Below are positions 8,020-17,166 of a stretch of 64,000 nt of DNA, piece by piece. The DNA is from Actinomycetota bacterium. Lineage in GTDB: Bacteria; Actinomycetota; Actinomycetes; Actinomycetales; Dermatophilaceae. The notes beneath the pieces were generated by a model. The model was given only the letters and a program-made list of their open reading frames with translations. It made no database searches and was not told the origin of the DNA. Made by a program: the position numbers and the translations under genes. The stretch covers positions 62,001 through 126,000 of the forward strand of contig JAIUPO010000007.1 in the NCBI GenBank assembly GCA_020160805.1, written 5' to 3'. Each line of letters opens with the position of its first letter. Position 1 is the stretch's first letter.

Positions 8020-9882
8020 GTGAGTTTGCTGGACCACATCACCGGACCGGCCTCGGTCAAGGCGCTCCCGGCAGAGCAATTGCCCCTACTCGCGCAGGAG
8101 ATCCGCGACTTTCTCATCCAGTCCGTTTCGAAGACCGGCGGACATCTCGGCCCCAATCTCGGCGTTGTGGAGTTGACGATCGCCTTGCACCGCGTCTTCG
8201 ACAGCCCGCGCGATGCGATTGTGTTCGACACCGGCCACCAGTCCTATGTGCACAAGATCCTCACCGGCCGACACGATTTCTCTGGACTGCGTTCTCGCGG
8301 AGGGCTTTCCGGCTACCCGAGCCGCGTCGAGTCCGAGCATGATGTCGTCGAAAATTCGCATGCCTCCACCTCGCTGTCCTGGGCGCACGGCATCGCCAAA
8401 GGCCGGGTGCTGGCGGGGCAGGGCTCACGGCATACGGCAGCGGTGATCGGTGACGGCGCGCTGACCGGGGGGATGGCCTGGGAGGCGCTGAACAATATTG
8501 CCGCCGACAAGAGCCTGCCTTTGGTGCTCATCGTCAATGACAACGAGCGGTCCTATGCGCCGACGATCGGCGGAATGGCGGAGCATCTCGCGACGCTGCG
8601 CACGACCCAGGGTTATGAGACGTTCCTGGAGTGGGGCAAGACGACGCTGCGCCGCGCCCCGGTGGTTGGCGGCCCGATGGAGCGGGCCCTGCACGGGGTC
8701 AAGAAGGGCATCAAGGATGTCATTGCGCCGCAAGGACTTTTCGAGGATCTCGGCCTGAAATACATCGGTCCGGTCGATGGGCACGACCCCGTCGCGCTGG
8801 AGAGTGCGCTGCGTCGCGCCAAATCCTTTGGTGGCCCGGTGCTGGTGCATGTCCTCACCCAGAAGGGCCGCGGCTACGAACCGGCGCGTGCCGATGAGGC
8901 CGATCAGTTCCACGCTGTCGGCGTCATCAACCCCGAAACCGGTCTGCCGTTCGAAGTGGCCGGCCGGATCTGGACCGATGAGTTCGCCGAAGAGATGGTT
9001 CGCCTTGGGCGCGAACGCCGGGACATCGTTGCCGTGACGGCGGCCATGACCCTCCCGGTGGGTCTTGGTCCCTTTGGCGAGGCCTTTCCGGACCGGCTGA
9101 TCGATGTCGGGATCGCCGAACAGCACGCGTTGACGATGGCGTCCGGTCTGGCGTTCGCGGGGCTGCACCCGGTTGTTGCCGTCTATGCGACCTTCCTCAA
9201 TCGCGCCTTCGACCAATTGCTGATGGACGCGGCCCTGCACAAGGCAGGCGTGACCGTCGTCCTCGACCGGGCCGGCGTGACCGGACCAGATGGCGCCTCG
9301 CATCACGGCATGTGGGATATGACGATCTGCGGCGCGATCCCCGGGCTGCGGCTCAACGCCCCACGCGATGGCGCCACTGTGCGCCGAGCCTTGCGGGAAG
9401 CGGTGGACGTCGACGACGCGCCGACCGTCATTCGCTTCCCCAAGGGCAATGTCGCGGCGCCACTGGAGCCCGTGCGCATCGTCGAGGGGCTCGACATCAT
9501 GGCCGATCACACCGATGGCGGTGCGGTCGAGCAACTCATTATCGGCGTCGGGTCGATGGTGCCGACGGCGATCACTGTTGCGGAAAAGCTTGCGGCAGAA
9601 GGGGTTCGGACCCTAGTCGTCGACCCGCGCTGGGTGATCCCCGTGGCGCCGGAGCTCGTAGCGTTGGCCGCTACGGCTGGCCGGATCGCGGTCATCGAGG
9701 ACAATCTCGTCGTCGGTGGCGTGGGCTCGCAGGTGGCCACCGCGGTCCGCGCGGCGGGCCACGCGGTCCCGGTGGTGAGCTTCGGCATACCCCGGGAATT
9801 CCTGGATCACGCGAGCCGGGGCCAGGTCCTCGATGCGATCGGCCTGACCCCGGACGCGATCACTGCCGCCCTGCGTCCCTGA
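8020..9882 (+). CDS. dxs: 1-deoxy-D-xylulose-5-phosphate synthase
   Basis: A 620-residue thiamine-diphosphate enzyme, the usual family length, that condenses pyruvate and glyceraldehyde 3-phosphate in the first step of the MEP isoprenoid pathway. Thiamine-binding features are [11 protein letters not shown] (residues 41-51), [10 protein letters not shown] (70-79) and GDGALTGG followed by NN (144-159). The transketolase-like domain carries [15 protein letters not shown] with the catalytic Glu. The start is GTG 8020 with GGAAGGACC about ten bases upstream. It converges with the phoX-type gene, with six bases between the stops. Confidence 0.96.
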   Translation: MSLLDHITGPASVKALPAEQLPLLAQEIRDFLIQSVSKTGGHLGPNLGVVELTIALHRVFDSPRDAIVFDTGHQSYVHKILTGRHDFSGLRSRGGLSGYPSRVESEHDVVENSHASTSLSWAHGIAKGRVLAGQGSRHTAAVIGDGALTGGMAWEALNNIAADKSLPLVLIVNDNERSYAPTIGGMAEHLATLRTTQGYETFLEWGKTTLRRAPVVGGPMERALHGVKKGIKDVIAPQGLFEDLGLKYIGPVDGHDPVALESALRRAKSFGGPVLVHVLTQKGRGYEPARADEADQFHAVGVINPETGLPFEVAGRIWTDEFAEEMVRLGRERRDIVAVTAAMTLPVGLGPFGEAFPDRLIDVGIAEQHALTMASGLAFAGLHPVVAVYATFLNRAFDQLLMDAALHKAGVTVVLDRAGVTGPDGASHHGMWDMTICGAIPGLRLNAPRDGATVRRALREAVDVDDAPTVIRFPKGNVAAPLEPVRIVEGLDIMADHTDGGAVEQLIIGVGSMVPTAITVAEKLAAEGVRTLVVDPRWVIPVAPELVALAATAGRIAVIEDNLVVGGVGSQVATAVRAAGHAVPVVSFGIPREFLDHASRGQVLDAIGLTPDAITAALRP

Positions 9883-9888
9883 TCGGGC

Positions 9889-11859
9889 TCAGCGCCGCGT
9901 CACCTGGATGACCGACGGGCGAGGGCCGGCGAAGACGCCCGAGCCATAGTCCGGGAAGTGCGATTGCGGGGCCTCCCACGAACCGTCCTCGCCCGGGTGC
10001 TGCACGGCGACGAAGACCGAGCCATCCCGATCGTGGATGACCGGCCCGCAGGTCTCCGCGCCGACTGGCACGGACAGGAACTGCCGGACCCGTCCCCGCA
10101 GCCGTCCCGCCACCTCGACGCAGTGCAGGGCGTCATCCAATCCGATCGCGCTGGGCTGGCCGTCGGTGGAGATCCACAGATTGCCGCGGCTGTCGAAGGC
10201 GAGATTGTCGGGGCACGAAATGGGCGAGACCGGGCCGGTGTAACCACCGAAATATGTTCCGGCAGAGGACTGGTCGCCACAGATCAGGAACAGGTTCCAG
10301 CGGAAGCGCGTGCCGGTGTGGGCGCCGCCTATCTCCGTGATCTCGACGATATGCCCGTCCTTGTTAGCGGGGCGAGGGTTGGCCTCATCGATCCCCGGCA
10401 GGCCGGTCGCACCGCGCTTGGAGTTGTTGGTGCACGCGACATAGATGCGGCCGGACTTCGGGCTCGGCTGCACATCCTCAGGACGGTCCATCGGCGTCGC
10501 CGCGACCTTGTCCGCGGCCAGTCGGGTGTAGACGAGAACCTCGTCGATCGTCATACCCGGGACCATGGAACGGCCGCCGCGGGTGAGCGGGATCCAGATG
10601 CCGGTCCCGTCATTGATGCCATCTTCGAGACCATCGCCGGTGAAGCGTGCGACGAAGAGGTCACCCGCGCTCAACAGGCGCTTGTTTGCTGCGCGTGCGG
10701 CGGCGGTGCCCGAGCCGTCGAAGGTGCCCTTGGAGACGAACTTGTAGAGATAGTCGAAGCGCTCGTCATCGCCCATGTAGGCCACTGCCTTGCCGGTCGC
10801 CGCGTCGATGGTGATATTGGCGCCCTCGTGCTTGAAGCGGCCCATGGCCGTGTGCTTCACCGGCGTTGAGCGCGGGTTCTCCGGGTCGATTTCCACCACC
10901 CAGCCGAAACGGTTGGGCTCGTTGCGGTATGCCGAGCCGGTCGCGTCGAAACGCGGGTCCACCGTGCGCCAACCCCGCTCGTCGCCGTCCGGGCCGAGGC
11001 CGTAGCGGGCCTCGCGCTCGTCGCCGGTGCACAGGAAATATTGGTTGAAGTTCTCCTCGCCCGAGACGATCGTGCCCCACGGCGTCGTGCCACCAGAACA
11101 ATTGTTGAGCGTCCCGAGGGCTCGGCGACCGGTGGTGTCCGCGGCGGTCTTCAGCAACTCGGAGCCGGCGGCCGGACCGTCGAGCGTGAAGGGCGTGGTG
11201 GCCGTGATGCGGCGATTGCGGCGCCCACCCACGACATACGACCAGCGCTTGCCGGCGCCGCTGCGCCGCAACTCCACGACCGAGAAGCCGTGCGCGGCCA
11301 TCGCCGTGCGGGCCACTAGAGCGGGGTCGGCGTCCGGGGCGAACATGATGTTCTCGTTGGTGTACTCGTGATTGGCGACCAGCACGCCGCGCGTGGTGCT
11401 GCCACGATCGGGCAGGACGTCGAGGTAGTCGCAGTTGTAGCCGAACTGCTGCTCTTGAGCGGCTGGATCTGTCCCAGCGGCCGTCAGGTTGGGGGCGCCG
11501 ACGAAGAGCGGATCGCCCCAGCGCACGATGGGATCCCAGCGGTAGCCAGCGGGCACCCGGACCTGGTCGATGTCAGCCGTGGCGGGGGCGATCGCGCCGA
11601 ACGTCAGGTTGTTTCCGGTGGCAGCGGCGGCCTCGGATTCGGACAGCGTCGCGGCCGCGACGGACAGCACCAAGGCGCCGCCAAGGGCGGAGCGGCGAGA
11701 CAGCGCCCCCGCGGCGACGTCACGGAAGCTCGGCGCCCCGCTCTGGTTGGGGATGGGTTTGGCGCAGGCATCGCCGCAGCGCAGATGGCAGGTGACGGGA
11801 TTGCGGTTGCCGTGCGTGATGCCAAGCATGGGCAGCGTCCGGATGGGCGCCTGGGTCAT
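9889..11859 (-). CDS. phoX: PhoX-family (DUF839) alkaline phosphatase, Tat-exported
   Basis: A 656-residue secreted phosphatase-like protein. As in other PhoX proteins, a ~45-residue leader precedes the export signal: SRRSALGGALVLSVAAA with the twin arginines at residues 55-56, typical of the Tat pathway. The mature part has DUF839 features such as ANHEYTNEN, NNCSGGTTPWGTIVSGEENFNQY and DNLAFDSRGNLWISTDG. PhoX enzymes are calcium/iron-dependent and release phosphate from organic esters outside the cell. The start is ATG 11859 with GAGGAGAG just upstream; longer frames lack a ribosome binding site. No pho box was identified. Confidence 0.87.
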   Translation of the reverse strand: MTQAPIRTLPMLGITHGNRNPVTCHLRCGDACAKPIPNQSGAPSFRDVAAGALSRRSALGGALVLSVAAATLSESEAAAATGNNLTFGAIAPATADIDQVRVPAGYRWDPIVRWGDPLFVGAPNLTAAGTDPAAQEQQFGYNCDYLDVLPDRGSTTRGVLVANHEYTNENIMFAPDADPALVARTAMAAHGFSVVELRRSGAGKRWSYVVGGRRNRRITATTPFTLDGPAAGSELLKTAADTTGRRALGTLNNCSGGTTPWGTIVSGEENFNQYFLCTGDEREARYGLGPDGDERGWRTVDPRFDATGSAYRNEPNRFGWVVEIDPENPRSTPVKHTAMGRFKHEGANITIDAATGKAVAYMGDDERFDYLYKFVSKGTFDGSGTAAARAANKRLLSAGDLFVARFTGDGLEDGINDGTGIWIPLTRGGRSMVPGMTIDEVLVYTRLAADKVAATPMDRPEDVQPSPKSGRIYVACTNNSKRGATGLPGIDEANPRPANKDGHIVEITEIGGAHTGTRFRWNLFLICGDQSSAGTYFGGYTGPVSPISCPDNLAFDSRGNLWISTDGQPSAIGLDDALHCVEVAGRLRGRVRQFLSVPVGAETCGPVIHDRDGSVFVAVQHPGEDGSWEAPQSHFPDYGSGVFAGPRPSVIQVTRR

Positions 11860-12029
11860 GATCTCTCCTCGCGTCATGGTGTTGCCCAGGTCGTGACGGC
11901 CGGGCTCGGACACCGTCCCAAGCCGGCACTGACGATTCGGGGAACGCGAGGTGGACGTGCGAAGAGCGTTCGGCAAACCATCGCCGACCTGGATCCTTCA
12001 GGGGACGCAGGGCGGCGACTATCGAGCTC

Positions 12030-13562
12030 TCAGATGTCGCGGAAAGTCTCGACGCGGGCGCCGAGCTTGTTGAGCCGCTCGGCGAGGTCTTCGTAGCCGC
12101 GGTTGATGACATAGACATTGCGCAGCACCGAGGTGCCGGGCGCCGCGAGCATGGCGAGCAGGACGACGACCCCGGGGCGCAGCGCAGGCGGGCAGACGAC
12201 CTCAGCCGCGCGCCACTTCGGCGTCGGGCCTTCGATCATCACGCGGTGCGGGTCGAGGAGCTGAACGCGCGCGCCGACCTTGGTCAGTTCGGTGAGATAG
12301 ATGGCGCGGTTTTCGTAAACCCAGTCGTGGATCATCGTCGTGCCCTCGGCCTTCGCGGCGATGAGCGCGAAGAAGGGCAGGTTGTCGATATTGAGTCCGG
12401 GGAAAGGCATCGGGTGGATCTTGTCCGCCGGCGCCTTGAGCGGGCCAGGGATTGTGGTCAGGTCCACGAGACGGGTATGACCGTTAGCCGAGACATACTC
12501 CGGGGAGAGGTCGTACTGCATACCCATCGTCTCGAGGGTGGCCAACTCGATCTCGAGGAACTCGATCGGCACCCGGCGGATGGTGATCGCGGAGTCGGTG
12601 ACGACCGCCGCGGCGAGCAGGCTCATGGCCTCGATCGGGTCTTCGGAGGGCTGGTAATCGACATCGACGTCGATGTGCTCGACGCCGGTGATCGTCAAGG
12701 TCGTGGTGCCGATGCCCTCGATGCCGACCCCGAGGCGCTGCAGGAAGAAGCAGAGGTCCTGGACCATGTAGTTGGACGAGGCATTGCGCACGACGGTGAC
12801 ACCGGGGTGGCGGGCGGCCGCGAGCAGGACATTCTCGGTGACGGTGTCGCCGCGCTCGGTGAGGATGATGGGCTTGCCCGGGCCTTCACCAACACGGACG
12901 GATGCCTCATAAAATCCTTGTGTCGCAAGCACATTCAGGCCGAAGTGGCGCAGCGCGATCAGGTGGGGCTCGACGGTGCGGGTGCCGAGATCGCAGCCCC
13001 CGGCATACGGCAGCTGGAAGTGGTCGAGCTCGTGGAGCAGCGGGCCGAGGAACATGATGACCGTGCGGGTGCGACGGGCGGCCTCGATGTCGATGGCGTC
13101 GAGGTCCAGCGTTGCCGGCGGGATGATTTCGAGGTCGCTGGTGCCGGGCAGCCACCGGGTCTTGACGCCGACGGAGCCGAGGACCTCGATGATCCGGTTG
13201 ACCTCTTCGATGCGCGCGAGGCTGCGCAAGGTGGTGCGGCCCTTGTTGAGCAGTGCCGCGCAGAGCAGCGCAACGGCGGCATTCTTGGAGGTCTTGACGT
13301 CGATCTCGCCCGACAGCTTGCGGCCGCCTTCGACGCGAAGGTGTTGTGGTTGCGAGTGCCCGAGCGAGACGAACTCGCTGTTGAGGGCATCGCCGATGCG
13401 GGCGAGCATCTCCAGGCTGAGGTTCTGCCCACCTTGCTCGATACGCGCCACGGCGCTTTGGCTGGTGCCGAGTTGCTCCGCAAGGTCGGTCTGCGTCATC
13501 CCCTGGTGGCGTCGTGCGTCGCGGATGAGATTGCCGATACGGGCCAAGTAGTCCTCTGACAT
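12030..13562 (-). CDS. MurA-like enolpyruvyl transferase with N-terminal XRE helix-turn-helix
   Basis: A 510-residue fusion. Residues 8-65 form an XRE-type helix-turn-helix (MTQTDLAEQLGTSQSAVARIEQG). Residues 75-510 are an EPSP-synthase-fold domain resembling UDP-N-acetylglucosamine enolpyruvyl transferase. Catalytic positions are kept: Lys-Asn at 93-94, Cys190 in GGCDLGTR (equivalent to E. coli MurA Cys115), Arg195, Asp393 and Arg462. It may therefore be active in peptidoglycan precursor synthesis, or act as a ligand-sensing regulator that evolved from MurA. Similar XRE-MurA proteins occur in other actinobacteria alongside a standard murA. The start is ATG 13562. Confidence 0.85.
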   Translation of the reverse strand: MSEDYLARIGNLIRDARRHQGMTQTDLAEQLGTSQSAVARIEQGGQNLSLEMLARIGDALNSEFVSLGHSQPQHLRVEGGRKLSGEIDVKTSKNAAVALLCAALLNKGRTTLRSLARIEEVNRIIEVLGSVGVKTRWLPGTSDLEIIPPATLDLDAIDIEAARRTRTVIMFLGPLLHELDHFQLPYAGGCDLGTRTVEPHLIALRHFGLNVLATQGFYEASVRVGEGPGKPIILTERGDTVTENVLLAAARHPGVTVVRNASSNYMVQDLCFFLQRLGVGIEGIGTTTLTITGVEHIDVDVDYQPSEDPIEAMSLLAAAVVTDSAITIRRVPIEFLEIELATLETMGMQYDLSPEYVSANGHTRLVDLTTIPGPLKAPADKIHPMPFPGLNIDNLPFFALIAAKAEGTTMIHDWVYENRAIYLTELTKVGARVQLLDPHRVMIEGPTPKWRAAEVVCPPALRPGVVVLLAMLAAPGTSVLRNVYVINRGYEDLAERLNKLGARVETFRDI

Positions 13563-13625
13563 AAGCCACCATGGTACCTCACATGTGAGATACCCGCGCC
13601 CCCGACACGGCGGCGGAGGTCACTC

Positions 13626-13726
13626 TCCCGCCCATTGCCGGAACGTGACATGTCATGGGAGACAACATGGACATACGCAACGGTAATGATCCGTTGCGTA
13701 CGTCCATGTTTCGGCAATGGGCGGGA
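13626..13726 (-). repeat. Nested inverted-repeat element, copy 1
   Basis: An outer pair of 19-base arms (13626-13644 and 13708-13726, 18 of 19 matching) encloses a tighter hairpin with 20-base arms at 13664-13683 and 13691-13710 (19 of 20 matching) and a 7-base loop TAATGAT. A TGACATGTCA palindrome lies between them (13646-13655). On the minus strand the first ~63 bases match the element at 40056-40118. It begins 26 bases past the fadB stop, as REP-like elements and terminators often do. Confidence 0.85.
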
Positions 13727-13752
13727 AAGTGGCAGCCCAGCCTTGCCGGCCC

Positions 13753-15840
13753 TCAGCGGCGGACGTCGGCGGCGCCGGGGGGCAGGAAGCGGGCGCCGTT
13801 GACCTTCTCGGAGATGCCCTCGCGGTCGAGCAGCGGGGTGATGCCGCCATTCCAGAACTGGAAGCCGGCACCGGTGATCAGGGCCAGGTCGATGTCCATC
13901 GGTGCCTGGGCGACGCCTTCCTTGAGCATCAGGCCGACCTCCTCGGCGATGGCCGACAGGACTCGGTCCTTGACCTCATCCGCCGTGAGCGCCACCGGAT
14001 TCTCCGGGGTGATCTGCACGCTCGGGTCGTATGCCGTCTTCTTGGCCTCCACGAGCGCGCGAACGCTGGGGGAGACATAGAAGCGGTCGCCGAAGGCGCG
14101 ATGCAGAGTCTCGGAATTGTGCAGCGCAATCGCCGGACCGACCAGCCCGAGCAGCACGAAGGGCGGCATCGGCGCGAGGCCAGCGACGCCCTGATCGGCG
14201 ATCGTGGACGGCGTGCCCTCGTCGACGATCCGGCTGTACTCACCCATGAAACGGCCGAGGATCCGGTTGACGATGAAGCTCGCGGAGTCCTTGACCAGGA
14301 TGGTCGTCTTCTTCAAACCCTTGCCGACGGCGAAAGCCGTTGCGAGAGCAGCATCATCGGTCTTTTCGCCGGGAATGATCTCCAGCAGCGGCATCACCGC
14401 GACCGGATTGAAGAAGTGGAAACCGACGACCCGCTCGGGGTGCTCCAGATCGGCCGCCATCTCGGTTAGCGACAACGAGGAGGTATTGGAGGCCAGCACG
14501 CACTCGGGGGTGACGATCTGCTCCAGCTCGGCGAAGACCCGCTTCTTGACCGACATCTCCTCGAAGACGGCCTCGATGACGAAGTCCGCATCCGCCATAC
14601 CCGCCTTGTCCGTCGTCCCGGTGACCAACGCGGTCAGCTTGTTGACCCCGTCCTGGCTCACCCGGCCCTTGGCCTGCAAGTCGGCGATCTGTCCCCGGAC
14701 GTATGCCAGCCCCTTGTCCACGCGCTCCTGGTCCAGGTCCGTCATGACGACCGGAACCTCGAGACGCTGCGCGAACAGCAGCGCCAGCTGGCCGGCCATC
14801 AGGCCCGCGCCGACGACACCGACCTTGGTGACAGGTCGAGCAAGCGCCTTGTCGGGTGCGCCGGCCGGACGCTTGGCACGCTTCTGAATCAGGTCAAAGG
14901 CATACAGACCAGCGCGCAACTGGTCGCCCATGAGCAGATCGGCCAGCGCCTCGTCCTCCCCGGCGAAGCCGTCCTCGCGGGAGGAGGTCCGGGCACCGCG
15001 CAGCAACTCCAGCGCGCGATAGGGCGCGGGCGACTTGCCGCCGGTCTTGACATCGACCAGGGCCTTGGCCATGTCGATCGCCATATTCCAGGCGGCTTCG
15101 TCCGTGTCCACTGCGGCGCGCTCGACGACGGTGGCACCGGTCAGCACCGACGCCGCCCAGCCGAGCGATTCCTCGAGGAAGTCCGCGGGGGCGAACATCG
15201 CGTCCGCGATCCCGAGCTTGAAGGCCTGCGGTCCCTTGAGCATCTTGTTCATGTTCAAGGGGTTTTCAATGATGACCTGCAGGGCCGAGCGGATGCCGAT
15301 CAGAGTCGGCAGCAGGTAGCAGCCGCCCCATCCGGGCACCAGGCCAAGGAAGCACTCCGGCAGCGCGAGCGCCGGAACGCCGGCCGAGATCGTGCGGTAA
15401 TCACACGACAACGCAATCTCCACGCCACCGCCCATCGCCGCGCCATTGATGAAGGCGAAGGTCGGCACCGGCAGGTCCATGATGTCGGCGAAGACGGCGT
15501 GCCCGGCCCGCGCGATATCGAGCGCCTGCTGGCGCTCGGTCACGAAGGGCACGCCGGTCAGGTCGGCGCCGACGGCGAAGATGAAGGGCTTGCCGGTGAT
15601 ACCAACGGCTTGGATCTGACCGGCCTCGGCGCGAGCGCGCAGGGCGGTCACCACCTCGGCGAGACCGGCGATCGTCGCCGGGCCGAAGGTGTTGGGCTTG
15701 GTGTGGTCAAAGCCGTTGTCGAGCGTGATCAGGGCCAGGACCCCGGCGCCGTGCGGCAGGGTGATGTCCTGAACCAGAGCGTTCGTGACGACCTCATCGG
15801 GGAAGTCGGCCTTCGCGGCCTCGGTGAGCGTGGCGGTCAT
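13753..15840 (-). CDS. fadB: Fatty-acid oxidation multifunctional protein (enoyl-CoA hydratase / 3-hydroxyacyl-CoA dehydrogenase)
   Basis: A 695-residue beta-oxidation enzyme. The N-terminal crotonase domain has the oxyanion-hole motif NGAAMGGGVEIALSCDYR (about residues 132-149). The C-terminal dehydrogenase domain starts near residue 337 with the NAD-binding loop GVVGAGLMAG (341-350), followed by ASNTSSLS and VGFHFFNPV. It hydrates enoyl-CoA and oxidises the 3-hydroxyacyl-CoA; the thiolase encoded just upstream completes the cycle. Only three bases separate it from fadA, so the pair forms an operon. The start is ATG 15840. Confidence 0.94.
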   Translation of the reverse strand: MTATLTEAAKADFPDEVVTNALVQDITLPHGAGVLALITLDNGFDHTKPNTFGPATIAGLAEVVTALRARAEAGQIQAVGITGKPFIFAVGADLTGVPFVTERQQALDIARAGHAVFADIMDLPVPTFAFINGAAMGGGVEIALSCDYRTISAGVPALALPECFLGLVPGWGGCYLLPTLIGIRSALQVIIENPLNMNKMLKGPQAFKLGIADAMFAPADFLEESLGWAASVLTGATVVERAAVDTDEAAWNMAIDMAKALVDVKTGGKSPAPYRALELLRGARTSSREDGFAGEDEALADLLMGDQLRAGLYAFDLIQKRAKRPAGAPDKALARPVTKVGVVGAGLMAGQLALLFAQRLEVPVVMTDLDQERVDKGLAYVRGQIADLQAKGRVSQDGVNKLTALVTGTTDKAGMADADFVIEAVFEEMSVKKRVFAELEQIVTPECVLASNTSSLSLTEMAADLEHPERVVGFHFFNPVAVMPLLEIIPGEKTDDAALATAFAVGKGLKKTTILVKDSASFIVNRILGRFMGEYSRIVDEGTPSTIADQGVAGLAPMPPFVLLGLVGPAIALHNSETLHRAFGDRFYVSPSVRALVEAKKTAYDPSVQITPENPVALTADEVKDRVLSAIAEEVGLMLKEGVAQAPMDIDLALITGAGFQFWNGGITPLLDREGISEKVNGARFLPPGAADVRR

Positions 15841-15843
15841 ACC

Positions 15844-17055
15844 TCAGCCCTCCTTTCCATAGTCGGCGTGGTGCGGGTTCTCCCAGATGACGGCGCCGCC
15901 CATGCCCAGGCCGATGCACATGGCGGTCATGCCGTAACGCACCTGCGGCTGCTCCGCGAACTGCGCCGCGAGCTGGTTCATCAGGCGCACGCCAGAGGAG
16001 GCGAGCGGGTGACCGGTGGCGATCGCACCGCCATACGGATTGACCCGCGGGTCGTCGTCGGCGATGCCGAAGTGATCGAGGAAGGCCAGCACCTGGACGG
16101 CGAAGGCCTCGTTGAGCTCGAAGAGCCCGATGTCCTCAATGCGCAGGCCGGCCTTGGCCAGCGCCTTCTCGGCGGCGGGCACCGGCCCGATGCCCATAAC
16201 CTCCGGCTCGACGCCGACGAAGGCGAACTCCACCAGGCGCATCTTGATCGGCAGGCCGAGTTCCTTCGCGGTCTCCTCGGCCGCCAGCACGCAGGCGGTG
16301 GCGCCGTCATTGAGACCTGCAGCGTTGCCGGCGGTCACCCGGCCGTGCGCGCGGAAGGGCGCCTTGAGCGCACCGAGGTCCTCGATCGTCGTGCCGGGGC
16401 GCGGCGGCTCGTCCTCAACGGCCAAGCCGTAGCCCTTCGCCGCGCTGCGCGTCGCGACCGAGACCAGATCGGGTTGGATCTTGCCCTCGGCGTAGGCCGC
16501 GGCGAGCTTGTCCTGAGAGGCAACGGCATATGCGTCGCTGCGCTCCTTGGTCAGCTGCGGGAAGCGGTCGTGGAGGTTCTCGGCGGTCTTGCCCATGACG
16601 AGGGCCGACGGGTCGACGAGTTGCTCGGCGACGATGCGCGGGTTGGGGTCGACGCCCTCGCCCATCGGGTGACGCCCCATGTGCTCCACGCCGCCAGCGA
16701 TGGCGACATCGATCGCGCCGAAAGCGATCTGGCCGGCCGTTGAGGCGACCGCCGTCATCGCGCCGGCGCACATCCGATCGATGGAGTAACCCGGCGTCGA
16801 CTTGGGCAGGCCAGAGAGCAGCGCAGCGGTGCGACCGAGCGTCAAACCCTGGTCTCCGATCTGGGTGGTCGCGGCGATCGCCACCTCCTCGACCTTCTCC
16901 GGGGGCAGGTTGGGGTTGCGGCGCATCAACTCGCGGATGCACTTGATGACCAGATCGTCGGCCCGGGTCTCGGCATACAGACCCTTCGGGCCGGCCTTGC
17001 CGAACGGGGTCCGGACGCCGTCGACAAAGACGACCTCTCGCAGGCTGCGCGGCAT
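15844..17055 (-). CDS. fadA: Acetyl-CoA acyltransferase (thiolase)
   Basis: A 403-residue thiolase that cleaves 3-ketoacyl-CoA in beta-oxidation. The nucleophilic Cys is residue 96 (SIDRMCAGAM); other signatures are NEAFAVQ, GHPLASSG and the second catalytic Cys in CIGLGMGGAV near residue 384. The start is ATG 17055 behind a strong AAGGAGG; an ATG 15 bases upstream overlaps that site and is unlikely. It is the first gene of fadA-fadB. A perfect 16-bp palindrome lies about 70 bases upstream and is a probable repressor site. Confidence 0.95.
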   Translation of the reverse strand: MPRSLREVVFVDGVRTPFGKAGPKGLYAETRADDLVIKCIRELMRRNPNLPPEKVEEVAIAATTQIGDQGLTLGRTAALLSGLPKSTPGYSIDRMCAGAMTAVASTAGQIAFGAIDVAIAGGVEHMGRHPMGEGVDPNPRIVAEQLVDPSALVMGKTAENLHDRFPQLTKERSDAYAVASQDKLAAAYAEGKIQPDLVSVATRSAAKGYGLAVEDEPPRPGTTIEDLGALKAPFRAHGRVTAGNAAGLNDGATACVLAAEETAKELGLPIKMRLVEFAFVGVEPEVMGIGPVPAAEKALAKAGLRIEDIGLFELNEAFAVQVLAFLDHFGIADDDPRVNPYGGAIATGHPLASSGVRLMNQLAAQFAEQPQVRYGMTAMCIGLGMGGAVIWENPHHADYGKEG

Positions 17056-17123
17056 ACTGCCTCCTTGCACTGGGTTTTCGGCCCGAGCCGGAACCGGCTG
17101 GGCGAGGTTGAGGCCAACTCTAA

Positions 17124-17139
17124 CTAAGCGATCGCTTAG
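17124..17139. promoter_or_regulatory. Perfect 16-bp palindromic operator upstream of fadA
   Basis: CTAAGCGATCGCTTAG is a perfect palindrome 69 bases before the fadA start, in an intergenic region. Its form (TAAGC with mirrored GCTTA) resembles operators of TetR-family regulators of fatty-acid and acyl-CoA metabolism. No TetR gene adjoins it; the only one in the window, at 52666-53338, is frameshifted. Confidence 0.65.
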
Positions 17140-17166
17140 CGCGGGCTTCGTCGGTCGTGAGTCGGC

